From positions 1 through 5,605 of the forward strand of contig JAFZLE010000122.1 in the NCBI GenBank assembly GCA_017551645.1: DNA of 5,605 nucleotides, given 5' to 3'. Positions 1 through 5,409 of the stretch are shown piece after piece. Within the stretch, counting starts at the first letter, position 1; each line of letters begins with the position of its first letter. The position numbers were made by a program, and so were the translations under genes. The notes below the pieces were generated by a model. The model did not search any database, was not told the DNA's origin, and worked only from the letters and a program-made list of their open reading frames with translations. The stretch comes from Clostridia bacterium. GTDB taxonomy: Bacteria; Bacillota; Clostridia; Christensenellales; Aristaeellaceae.

Positions 1-524
1 AAGGCTTTATCGAGCGCTTCAAGCAGCACCAGCAGGCCTCCCACGCCGGCGCGGAGCAGAAGTTCGCTTCAGGCATGGCGGACCACCAGGACAAGACCGT
101 GAAGCTCCACACCGCCACCCACCTGCTCCACGCGGCGCTGAGGAAAGTGCTGGGCGACGAGGTGGCCCAGAAGGGCTCCAACATCACCACCGAGCGCCTG
201 AGGTTCGACTTCTCCTTCGGCAGGAAGATGACCCCCGAAGAGATAAAGGAAGTCGAGGCGCTGGTGAACCAGTGGATACAGGCCGCCGCTCCCATCTCCT
301 GCGAGGAGATGACCGTGCCCGAGGCCAAGGCCCAGGGCGCCATAGGCCTGTTCGAGAGCAAGTACGGCGAGCGCGTCCGCGTGTACACCATGGGCGGCTA
401 CTCCAAGGAGATCTGCTCCGGCCCCCACGCGGGCAACACTTCCGAGCTCAAGAGCTTCAAGATACTGAAAGAGGAATCCTCTTCCGCCGGCGTGCGCCGC
501 ATCAAGGCCGTTATCGAAGGCTGA
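1..524 (+). CDS. alaS: Alanyl-tRNA synthetase, C-terminal part (5' end outside window), short form lacking C-Ala
   Basis: This open frame enters from the left edge (first full codon at base 3) and ends with TGA at 522-524. It encodes the tRNA-recognition/editing part of cytoplasmic alanyl-tRNA synthetase, which charges tRNA-Ala and hydrolyses mischarged Ser- or Gly-tRNA-Ala. Visible marks are the editing-domain zinc motif HTATH (His codons at 108-110 and 120-122), the following QKGSN and ERLRFDF blocks, and CSGPH (Cys 414-416, His 426-428), which supplies the remaining zinc ligands. The last residues, [12 protein letters not shown], match the end of the editing domain. Bacterial AlaRS normally continues for about 150-200 residues (linker plus C-Ala), but here the frame stops. 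The ATG at 75 is internal, because family-like sequence ([20 protein letters not shown]) precedes it. A free-standing AlaX editing protein is the alternative, but the upstream sequence favours a short AlaRS. A terminator follows 10 nt after the stop. Confidence 0.85.
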   Translation, partial: GFIERFKQHQQASHAGAEQKFASGMADHQDKTVKLHTATHLLHAALRKVLGDEVAQKGSNITTERLRFDFSFGRKMTPEEIKEVEALVNQWIQAAAPISCEEMTVPEAKAQGAIGLFESKYGERVRVYTMGGYSKEICSGPHAGNTSELKSFKILKEESSSAGVRRIKAVIEG

Positions 525-534
525 AGACCTCACG

Positions 535-569
535 CGCCCGTCCGCAGAAACAGTGCGGGCGGGCGTTTT
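535..569 (+). terminator. Rho-independent terminator of alaS
   Basis: A 12-bp GC-rich stem pairs 535-546 (CGCCCGTCCGCA) with 554-565 (TGCGGGCGGGCG), with one U-G wobble. The loop is 7 nt (547-553) and the stem is followed directly by TTTT (566-569). It sits 10 nt after the alaS stop codon, so it most likely ends the alaS transcript. Confidence 0.85.
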
Positions 570-585
570 ATACTGCTGCTGATCA

Positions 586-594
586 TGATATAAT
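586..594 (+). promoter_or_regulatory. Extended -10 promoter for the lipocalin-like gene
   Basis: TGATATAAT contains a perfect -10 hexamer TATAAT (589-594) preceded by the extended -10 TG dinucleotide. No good -35 box is present at the right distance: the 17-nt position falls on TTTTAT, the tail of the preceding terminator. The extended TG would compensate. Transcription would start near 601, giving a leader of about 40 nt before the ATG at 641. Confidence 0.6.
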
Positions 595-624
595 ATAACT
601 AAAGGCCATTTTGATTGTTGATGC

Positions 625-631
625 GGGGAGG
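625..631 (+). promoter_or_regulatory. Ribosome binding site deciding the start at 641
   Basis: GGGGAGG ends 9 nt before the ATG at 641. An in-frame TTG at 611 lies upstream of this site and would place ten charged or polar residues before the signal peptide, so 641 is the preferred start. Confidence 0.7.
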
Positions 632-640
632 TTCGACAGA

Positions 641-1447
641 ATGAAAAGGTTTATTGTTTATTTGCTTATGCTTGTGCTGTGCGCCGCCGCATCAGCGTTT
701 GGGGAAGCAGACCTTATCGGCTGCTGGGAATTCGATTCAGAATATATGTACAATATGGGTCTGATGCCGGAAGGCGACACTCCCGAATACGTAAGCAGGA
801 AATGCATCATGGAGTTCTTGCCGGACGGCGACCTGACTGTCTATCTGGTAAGGGGAGGAAATGACTACACTTATACTGATAATACTATCACCGTTTACTA
901 TGAAAACTTCATACTCCAGTGGCTGGGGGATGAACCCGAAATGCTGACCAAAGAGTATGCATATGTCCTGAACGGAGACGAGTTGCTACAGATATACTCT
1001 TCACCGGATCATGACATTTATCTGATCTATCGCCGATTGGGTGAGGGAGAAGGACTCTTTGGCAAATGGAAAGAGACGTTTTGGCTGGACGAAGAAGGAT
1101 ACGCGGCCTATCTGAATGGGCAGCCAATCTCGGAAAACGGAGAAAACACGATACGGGAATACAAGCCTGACGGTAAGCTCACGGTGTGGGATGATATCAT
1201 ATACGAGCTGGCATATTCCAGCGAAGACTACAGTGACGCCTGGGGAGGCGGTTCGGATGTCTCGGACTGGGCGTTGACCTATACGGCAGACGGGACAAAC
1301 ATTATCATCAGCGGAAGAGACGACACGGAAACCGTCGCGTATCGTTTCGAAGACGGTCGCCTTGTGCTGACTTTTGAAGAATCAGTTTTTGACGGCGAAG
1401 ACCAGGTCACTTTTGAAGGACAGATATACCTGAAAAGAGTTTCTTAA
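641..1447 (+). CDS. Exported protein with two lipocalin-like repeats, function unknown
   Basis: This encodes 268 aa, starting MKRFIVYLLMLVLCAAASAF, a signal peptide with a probable type I cleavage after ASA (about residue 19). The Cys at residue 14 lies in VLC, which is not a proper lipobox. The mature part seems to contain two copies of a small beta-rich unit. The first begins LIGCWEFDSEY (about residues 25-35) and the second LFGKWKETFWLDEEG (about 139-153). Each is followed by an EF/EY-x-PDG turn (MEFLPDGDLTVY and REYKPDGKLTVW) and a later strand ending in a basic or aromatic run (IYLIYRRL, IYLKRVS). This layout resembles lipocalin-like barrel domains common in secreted Clostridia proteins. 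No enzyme motif is visible and the ligand is unknown. Codon use is clearly more AT-rich than in the genes on either side, which could reflect transfer or relaxed selection. It has its own promoter. The SDR gene begins 53 nt downstream without an obvious terminator, so the two may share a transcript. Confidence 0.75.
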   Translation: MKRFIVYLLMLVLCAAASAFGEADLIGCWEFDSEYMYNMGLMPEGDTPEYVSRKCIMEFLPDGDLTVYLVRGGNDYTYTDNTITVYYENFILQWLGDEPEMLTKEYAYVLNGDELLQIYSSPDHDIYLIYRRLGEGEGLFGKWKETFWLDEEGYAAYLNGQPISENGENTIREYKPDGKLTVWDDIIYELAYSSEDYSDAWGGGSDVSDWALTYTADGTNIIISGRDDTETVAYRFEDGRLVLTFEESVFDGEDQVTFEGQIYLKRVS

Positions 1448-1490
1448 GATATCCAACTGTTTTCAACAATAGTGATAAAAGGGGTATTAC

Positions 1491-1496
1491 AGGAGA
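1491..1496 (+). promoter_or_regulatory. Ribosome binding site of the SDR gene
   Basis: AGGAGA lies 4-5 nt before the ATG at 1501. The spacing is slightly short but the sequence is good, and it supports 1501 as the start. Confidence 0.65.
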
Positions 1497-1500
1497 TAAA

Positions 1501-2262
1501 ATGAAGACCATAGCAATAATCACCGGGGCGTCGTCAGGCATGGGGAAACGCTTTGTGGAGACGCTTGACGAATATGGACAGTTCGACGAGGTGTGGGCGG
1601 TGGCGCGCCGCAGGGAAGTGCTGGAAACGCTGCCATGCCCCTGTCCGGTGAAGCCCGTGGCGCTGGACCTGTCGGACTCGAAGGCATTGGACGAGTTCAA
1701 AGCGCTGCTGGAAAGCGAGAAGCCCCGGGTGGGCCTGCTTATCAACGCGGCGGGCTACGGCAAGTTCGACGCGGTGATGGACCTGCCCCTTGAGGAGAAC
1801 CTGGGCATGACGGACCTTAACTGCCGGGCGCTCATCGCCATGTGCCAGCTCACGGTGCCCTACATGGAAAAGGGCGGGCTGATAATAAATATCGCCTCGA
1901 TGGCGGCTTTCCAGCCCATACCCTACATAGCGGTGTACGGCGCCACAAAAGCGTTCGTGCTGAGCTACAGCCGCGCGCTCAACCGGGAGCTCAAAGATAT
2001 AGACGTGATGGCGGTGTGCCCTTACTGGACGAAGACCGCGTTCTTCGACCGGGCGGTGAGCGCAAGCGGCGTGGTGAAAAAGTACGCCGTGATGTACAAG
2101 CCTGAGGACATCGTCGCCCAGACCTGGAAGGACGCGAAAAAGCGCAGAGAGGTGAGCGTGTACGGCTTTACGGCGAAGGGCCAGAAGCTGCTGGTAAAGC
2201 TGCTGCCCCACTCCTTCGTGATGAATGTCTGGATGAAACAGCAAAAACTCAGGGCCAGGTAA
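1501..2262 (+). CDS. Short-chain dehydrogenase/reductase (SDR family oxidoreductase)
   Basis: This is a 253-aa cytoplasmic NAD(P)-dependent oxidoreductase of the classical SDR type, of normal family length. The Rossmann dinucleotide motif TGASSGMG is at residues 8-15, and ARRRE at 35-39 after the second strand suggests a preference for NADPH. Asp56 (LDLSD) should contact the adenine ring, and NAAG is at 82-85. The catalytic set is Asn107, Ser133, Tyr146 and Lys150 (YGATK), all present. The usual PG after strand 6 is replaced by Pro174-Tyr175 (CPYWTKT). The C-terminus is basic, with no membrane segment. The substrate cannot be read from the sequence; related proteins act on alcohols, ketones or acyl chains. 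The gene may be co-transcribed with the exported protein 53 nt upstream, and it ends at a strong hairpin. Family assignment is firm; the specific reaction is unknown. Confidence 0.93.
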   Translation: MKTIAIITGASSGMGKRFVETLDEYGQFDEVWAVARRREVLETLPCPCPVKPVALDLSDSKALDEFKALLESEKPRVGLLINAAGYGKFDAVMDLPLEENLGMTDLNCRALIAMCQLTVPYMEKGGLIINIASMAAFQPIPYIAVYGATKAFVLSYSRALNRELKDIDVMAVCPYWTKTAFFDRAVSASGVVKKYAVMYKPEDIVAQTWKDAKKRREVSVYGFTAKGQKLLVKLLPHSFVMNVWMKQQKLRAR

Positions 2263-2267
2263 AGCGG

Positions 2268-2298
2268 ACGCCCCGCGCCTAAACGCGCGGGGCGTTAT
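2268..2298 (+). terminator. Terminator after the SDR gene
   Basis: A perfect 11-bp stem pairs 2268-2278 (ACGCCCCGCGC) with 2285-2295 (GCGCGGGGCGT), with a 6-nt loop (2279-2284). It starts 5 nt after the stop codon. The immediate tail, TTATGTTT, is imperfect. A run of six T lies a little further on at 2311-2316. Confidence 0.75.
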
Positions 2299-2352
2299 GT
2301 TTGCCCGCCGTTTTTTGGCCAATGGAACAGTACGCTGTGACCGCCCCGGCAC

Positions 2353-2381
2353 TTGCTTTCAGGGACATTTTCAGCTATAAT
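2353..2381 (+). promoter_or_regulatory. Probable sigma-A promoter of the GH32 gene
   Basis: A perfect -10 TATAAT at 2376-2381 is preceded, at 17-nt spacing, by a weak -35 TTGCTT at 2353-2358. Two copies of TTTCAG (2357-2362 and 2369-2374) lie 12 bp apart in the spacer and could be part of a control site. The leader to the ATG at 2441 would be about 50 nt. Confidence 0.6.
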
Positions 2382-2426
2382 TCCGGTCAGGTGAAGCGCG
2401 AACATGAGCCTGCGTGAAAAACATAC

Positions 2427-2431
2427 GGAGG
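2427..2431 (+). promoter_or_regulatory. Ribosome binding site deciding the GH32 start at 2441
   Basis: GGAGG ends 9 nt before the ATG at 2441. A GTG at 2414 is also in frame but has no comparable site in front of it, and it would add nine residues (MKNIRRKTD) not expected in this family. Confidence 0.7.
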
Positions 2432-2440
2432 AAAACGGAT

Positions 2441-3442
2441 ATGCTGACCAACGGCGCGCTCAAATACCATTACCATCCCGCGAAAGGCTGGCTGAACGAC
2501 CCAAACGGCCTGTGCGACTTCGGCGGGCAGCACCATGTGTTCTACCAGTACTGTCCCGACAGCGAAACGCCCACCGTTATGAAATGGGGGCACGCGGTCA
2601 CGCGGGACTTCGTTTCCTGGCAGGAACTCGGCGTGGCGATAGACACGGACATGCCCTATGACTGCAGGGGAGTATGGTCCGGCACCGCCATAGTGAAAGA
2701 CGGCCGAGTATACGCCTTCTACGCTTCGATAGACAGCAGCGGCAGGCAGACGATCAGCGTGGCGGTATCAGATGACGGCAGCCATTTTGAGAAATACGCG
2801 GGCAACCCCGTGATATCGGAGTACCCGCCGGAGGGCAGCGGGGATTTCCGGGACCCAGCTGTGATGGAATCCGGCGGCAGGTACTATATGCTGGTAGGCT
2901 CGGCGGATACCAGAAAGGGGAGCGGCACCCTGCTGCTGTACGAAAGCGGGGACCTGCTAAGCTGGAGCTATTCGGGCGTGCTCATGGAGTATCCGGACAG
3001 CGAGAGCTGCGAATGCCCGTCGTTCGTGAAACTGAAGGACGGGTATCTTGTGGCCGTATCCAACAGCCCCAAGAGCGGCGGCCATTACTTTGAGGTCATG
3101 TACGGGCAGTTCGACGGCAGGCGCTTCACGCCCGGGATCGTGTCGCATTTCCAGAAGGGGCCGGACGAGTACGCCGGGCAGATATACAAAGACAGCCGCG
3201 GGCGCGCGATACTCATCTCCTGGGTGTCGGGCTGGCGGTACAGGCCCAGGGAAAAGTGCATAGGCTGCCTGTCGCTGCCCCTGGAGCTGACCGTGGCGGA
3301 CGGCGGCATAAAGGCGTATCCCGTGGAGGAACTCAGGCATCTTGTAGGTCCGGACGGCTGCGTCACGGACGCGTACGTGAAAGAGACCTACGTAAACGGC
3401 GGCGAGGAAGTGTACATAGAGCTTACGCAGAGACCAGAGTGA
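2441..3442 (+). CDS. Glycoside hydrolase family 32 beta-fructosidase, C-terminal sandwich mostly missing
   Basis: This encodes 333 aa with no signal peptide, so a cytoplasmic enzyme. GH32 enzymes hydrolyse beta-fructosidic bonds in sucrose, sucrose-6-phosphate, fructo-oligosaccharides or fructans. All three catalytic signatures are present: WLNDPNG (17-23, nucleophile Asp20), FRDP (136-139, transition-state stabiliser Asp138) and ECP (191-193, acid/base Glu191). MKWGHAV (47-53) and WSGTA (79-83) also match the five-bladed propeller, which ends with LSLPLELTV and YPVEELRHL near residue 301. Family members usually reach about 450-500 aa because a beta-sandwich of 130-150 aa follows. Here only about 32 residues remain, and their end (DAYVKETYVNGGEEVYIEL, 310-328) resembles the last motif of that sandwich. 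An in-frame internal loss is therefore likely. Whether the enzyme still folds and works is uncertain. It has its own promoter and terminator; the downstream sugar-binding protein suggests an uptake partner. Confidence 0.9.
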   Translation: MLTNGALKYHYHPAKGWLNDPNGLCDFGGQHHVFYQYCPDSETPTVMKWGHAVTRDFVSWQELGVAIDTDMPYDCRGVWSGTAIVKDGRVYAFYASIDSSGRQTISVAVSDDGSHFEKYAGNPVISEYPPEGSGDFRDPAVMESGGRYYMLVGSADTRKGSGTLLLYESGDLLSWSYSGVLMEYPDSESCECPSFVKLKDGYLVAVSNSPKSGGHYFEVMYGQFDGRRFTPGIVSHFQKGPDEYAGQIYKDSRGRAILISWVSGWRYRPREKCIGCLSLPLELTVADGGIKAYPVEELRHLVGPDGCVTDAYVKETYVNGGEEVYIELTQRPE

Positions 3443-3457
3443 CAGCCCAAAAGCGCG

Positions 3458-3492
3458 ACCGGACGGCGGACAGATGCCCGCCGTCCGGTTTT
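3458..3492 (+). terminator. Rho-independent terminator of the GH32 gene
   Basis: A perfect 12-bp stem pairs 3458-3469 (ACCGGACGGCGG) with 3478-3489 (CCGCCGTCCGGT), with an 8-nt loop and a T tail (3489-3492). It starts 16 nt after the stop codon and separates the GH32 unit from the binding-protein gene. Confidence 0.88.
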
Positions 3493-3538
3493 GTAAAGAA
3501 GATATTAGCAACATTCACATAAAAATTCGTCGATTTTC

Positions 3539-3568
3539 TTGACACGTTTTTTTATTTTGATGTAAAAT
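3539..3568 (+). promoter_or_regulatory. Strong sigma-A promoter of the binding-protein gene
   Basis: A perfect -35 TTGACA (3539-3544) is followed after 18 nt by the -10 TAAAAT (3563-3568, five of six consensus bases). The spacer is T-rich. Transcription would start around 3575, giving a leader of about 45 nt. This is the best promoter in the window, as expected for an abundant solute-binding protein. Confidence 0.8.
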
Positions 3569-3591
3569 GTACATGCAGGGAAAGATTTCCC
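3567..3591 (+). promoter_or_regulatory. Two palindromes at the transcription start, candidate operator
   Basis: ATGTACAT (3567-3574) is a perfect 8-bp palindrome overlapping the end of the -10 box. Four bases on, GGGAAA-GA-TTTCCC (3578-3591) is a perfect inverted repeat with a 2-nt centre. The position at and just after the start site is typical for repressor operators of sugar genes (for example LacI-type regulators). The GGGAAA repeat could instead act as a small hairpin in the leader RNA. No regulator gene is in the window, so the role is inferred. Confidence 0.4.
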
Positions 3592-3601
3592 ACAAATAAA
3601 C

Positions 3602-3608
3602 GAGGAGG
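3602..3608 (+). promoter_or_regulatory. Ribosome binding site of the binding-protein gene
   Basis: GAGGAGG ends 11 nt before the ATG at 3620. It is a strong match to the anti-Shine-Dalgarno sequence with slightly long spacing. The signal peptide starts directly at this ATG. Confidence 0.75.
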
Positions 3609-3619
3609 CGCATTATTTC

Positions 3620-5206
3620 ATGAAGACCGACATTAGGCGTATCATGGCACTGGTGCTGGCGCTTATGATGCTGCTGGGCGTCGCTTCCGCGGTCGCGGAA
3701 GATGACTTCGCGGGCACCGTGACCATAAGCGTCCAGTCCAAGAAGGGTGTGGAAGAAGCGTGGAAAGCCGTAGGCGAGGCTTACATGGCGAAACACCCCG
3801 GCGTGAAGGTCGTAGTCGACCTGAAGCCTGAGGAAGGTTATGCCGAGTGGGTAAAAGCGCAGTTCCAGAATTATGAGGACGCGCTGCCCGAGGCCGACAT
3901 CGTCGCGGGCAACCTGGCCGGCGGCGACCGTGTAGACAAAACCATCAACTATTTCGATTACGCTTACGAGGATGACCCGTACTACGACGGCGAGTGGAAC
4001 GAGTCCATCGCCTTCGACATGCAGAACAAAAAGAACTACAACGCGGGTACCGGCGCGTGGGACACGCTGTCCGTAACGGGCACCCAGGTGCTGTGGTTCT
4101 ACAACGCGGATATCTTCGCGGAAGTAGGCGTTGAGCCGCCCACCACCTGGGACGAGTTCGTCGCCATCTGCGAGAAACTGGAAGCGGCGGGCTATCAGCC
4201 CCTGGCCGTGCCCGGCACGTTCCAGTCCTTCTGGGCGAGGCAGATCGGCTGGCTCGCGCAGATCTACGCCGACCAGACCACCCGCGCCAACATCGAGATC
4301 GTGCGCGCCCAGGAAGGCGACTACTGCTACGATCCCGAGGTAGACGGCGTATTCGTGTACGACCCCACCGATCCCCACAATGACGACACAACCTACGTAA
4401 ACAACAACCCCGTCCGCTTCTGGAGAGCGTTCGTGAAGGACGGCACCATCCGCGCGGATACCGAGGGCATGAAGACCGTTTGGAGCAACCTGGCGAGGAT
4501 ATTCCCCAAATACTCCGGCGGCGAGAATTTCTACGGCACCGATGAGGACGGCGCCAAGACACTGTTCTACCAGGGCAAGGCCGCCATCTGGCTGGACGGC
4601 TCCTGGTTCTTCGGCGATTACCTCAACACCATGAAGTCCATCGACGACGAGAACGCCGAGGACAAGATCGAAGGCCTCAAGAAGTTCGAGCTCGGCACCT
4701 TCGTGATGCCCAGCATGGAAGGCGAAGGCATAGTGGCCAAAGCGCGCACCATAGAGGTCGCCAACGGCTTCCTGTCCGCCATCCGCAAGGACGTCGACCA
4801 CGACGATATGGTAGTCGACTTCCTGATGTTCTACTCTTCTCCCGAAGGCTATTCCATCTACCTTGACGCGCTGATCGAGGCCAGGGGCGTACCGGAAGGC
4901 GTGCCGCTGGTGAAGGGCGTCGAGCTGGAGGGCGAACTGGCGTCCATGTTCGCCAACGTTACCTACATCGGCAACTGCCAGAAGGGCTTCGGCCGTGCGC
5001 TGGCCCGCGGCATCGGCGACAACCAGGAGGCCCTGCGCGCCTGGTACGCCTACTCCATGGACTTCCTGAATGGCAAGATCACCGTGGACGAGTGGGCCAC
5101 GATGCATCAGGAGAACCAGTACAAGTACGCTCCCGACGTGCTGGCCACCAACAAGATTTCCATGAACGACCTGGAGAATCCCCAGAACGAACCCACCGGA
5201 AACTGA
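3620..5206 (+). CDS. Carbohydrate ABC transporter extracellular solute-binding protein (family 1)
   Basis: This encodes 528 aa. The signal peptide MKTDIRRIMALVLALMMLLG is followed by VASAVAEDD, fitting type I cleavage after ASA or AVA (about residue 24-26). There is no lipobox Cys, although binding proteins of Gram-positive bacteria are usually lipoproteins. Family features in order are TVTISVQS as first strand (33-40), VLWFYNADIFAEVGVEPPTTWDEF in the first lobe and hinge (157-180), AAGYQPLAVPG (189-199), LFYQGKAAIWLDGSWFFGDY in the second lobe (315-334), ANGFLSAIRK (381-390) and the late FLMFYSSPEGYSIYL segment (401-415). The protein captures a sugar or oligosaccharide outside the membrane and hands it to ABC permeases not seen in this window. 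It is longer than the common 400-450 aa; part of the extra length is an Asp-rich stretch at 234-256. The substrate is unknown; the GH32 gene just upstream makes a beta-fructoside a reasonable guess. A strong promoter with palindromes precedes it. Confidence 0.92.
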   Translation: MKTDIRRIMALVLALMMLLGVASAVAEDDFAGTVTISVQSKKGVEEAWKAVGEAYMAKHPGVKVVVDLKPEEGYAEWVKAQFQNYEDALPEADIVAGNLAGGDRVDKTINYFDYAYEDDPYYDGEWNESIAFDMQNKKNYNAGTGAWDTLSVTGTQVLWFYNADIFAEVGVEPPTTWDEFVAICEKLEAAGYQPLAVPGTFQSFWARQIGWLAQIYADQTTRANIEIVRAQEGDYCYDPEVDGVFVYDPTDPHNDDTTYVNNNPVRFWRAFVKDGTIRADTEGMKTVWSNLARIFPKYSGGENFYGTDEDGAKTLFYQGKAAIWLDGSWFFGDYLNTMKSIDDENAEDKIEGLKKFELGTFVMPSMEGEGIVAKARTIEVANGFLSAIRKDVDHDDMVVDFLMFYSSPEGYSIYLDALIEARGVPEGVPLVKGVELEGELASMFANVTYIGNCQKGFGRALARGIGDNQEALRAWYAYSMDFLNGKITVDEWATMHQENQYKYAPDVLATNKISMNDLENPQNEPTGN

Positions 5207-5238
5207 CGTAAGCCAGTTTGACTGACCTGTAACGGCAG

Positions 5239-5314
5239 TGCCGCCGGCGCGGACCAACACGGCAAACGGTGCGTATCCCGCTTCTTTTATGACCGTGATC
5301 CTGTACCGGCGGCA
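5239..5314 (+). other. Long-range complementary arms in intergenic leader
   Basis: TGCCGCCGG (5239-5247) is perfectly complementary to CCGGCGGCA (5306-5314), and inside this CACGG (5258-5262) can pair with CCGTG (5293-5297). The RNA could form a closed, branched structure in the 203-nt gap between the binding-protein gene and the next gene. I do not recognise a known riboswitch class. GC-rich sequence can give such pairings by chance, so confidence is low. Confidence 0.35.
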
Positions 5315-5340
5315 TTGTCCGGAACGTGAAAAAGGCTTTT

Positions 5341-5384
5341 GGCGCTTCGGAGCATGAAAACTGCTCCGCAGCGCCTGTTGATTT
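5341..5384 (+). terminator. Intergenic hairpin after the binding-protein gene (attenuator or weak terminator)
   Basis: A 14-bp stem with one internal mismatch pairs 5341-5354 (GGCGCTTCGGAGCA) with 5362-5375 (TGCTCCGCAGCGCC), with a 7-nt loop TGAAAAC. The tail, TGTTGATTT, is only moderately T-rich, so termination may be partial. Hairpins placed after a binding-protein gene often protect the upstream mRNA and reduce expression of downstream transporter genes. It lies just before the ribosome binding site of the next gene. Confidence 0.55.
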
Positions 5385-5390
5385 AAAGGA

Positions 5391-5396
5391 AGGAGG
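5391..5396 (+). promoter_or_regulatory. Ribosome binding site of the last gene
   Basis: AGGAGG, preceded by AAGGA, lies 13 nt before the ATG at 5410. The spacing is long, but no other in-frame start lies between, so 5410 remains the best start. Confidence 0.55.
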
Positions 5397-5409
5397 CCGG
5401 TCTCCCCTT

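Noticed and set aside
75..524. Reading the first gene as a complete 149-aa protein from the ATG at 75
   Set aside because: Family-like AlaRS sequence continues upstream of this ATG to the window edge, and there is no ribosome binding site before it.
582..589. Palindrome ATCATGAT overlapping the -10 region before 641
   Set aside because: It is short and AT-rich, and overlaps the extended -10 box; too little to claim an operator.
611..640. Upstream TTG start for the lipocalin-like gene
   Set aside because: It would put MIVDAGRFDR ahead of a standard signal peptide, and the good ribosome binding site lies downstream of it, serving the ATG at 641.
2287..2316. Alternative hairpin (GCGGG with CCCGC) before a run of six T
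   Set aside because: The stem has only 5 bp, and it competes with the perfect 11-bp stem at 2268-2295, which is far more stable.
2327..2338. Inverted repeat ACAG-TACG-CTGT upstream of the GH32 promoter
   Set aside because: The arms are only 4 bp, which is expected by chance in a window of this size.
1534..2352. Open frame on the minus strand opposite the SDR gene
   Set aside because: It is antisense to an SDR with intact catalytic motifs, and its translation is low-complexity and rich in His, Arg, Ala and Val, with no recognisable domain.
3515..5260. Long open frame on the minus strand covering the binding-protein gene
   Set aside because: It mirrors the binding-protein gene and results from GC-rich codon bias. 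It has no plausible protein motif and no good ribosome binding site, and it runs through the strong + promoter and the leader. The + strand frame has a clear family match.
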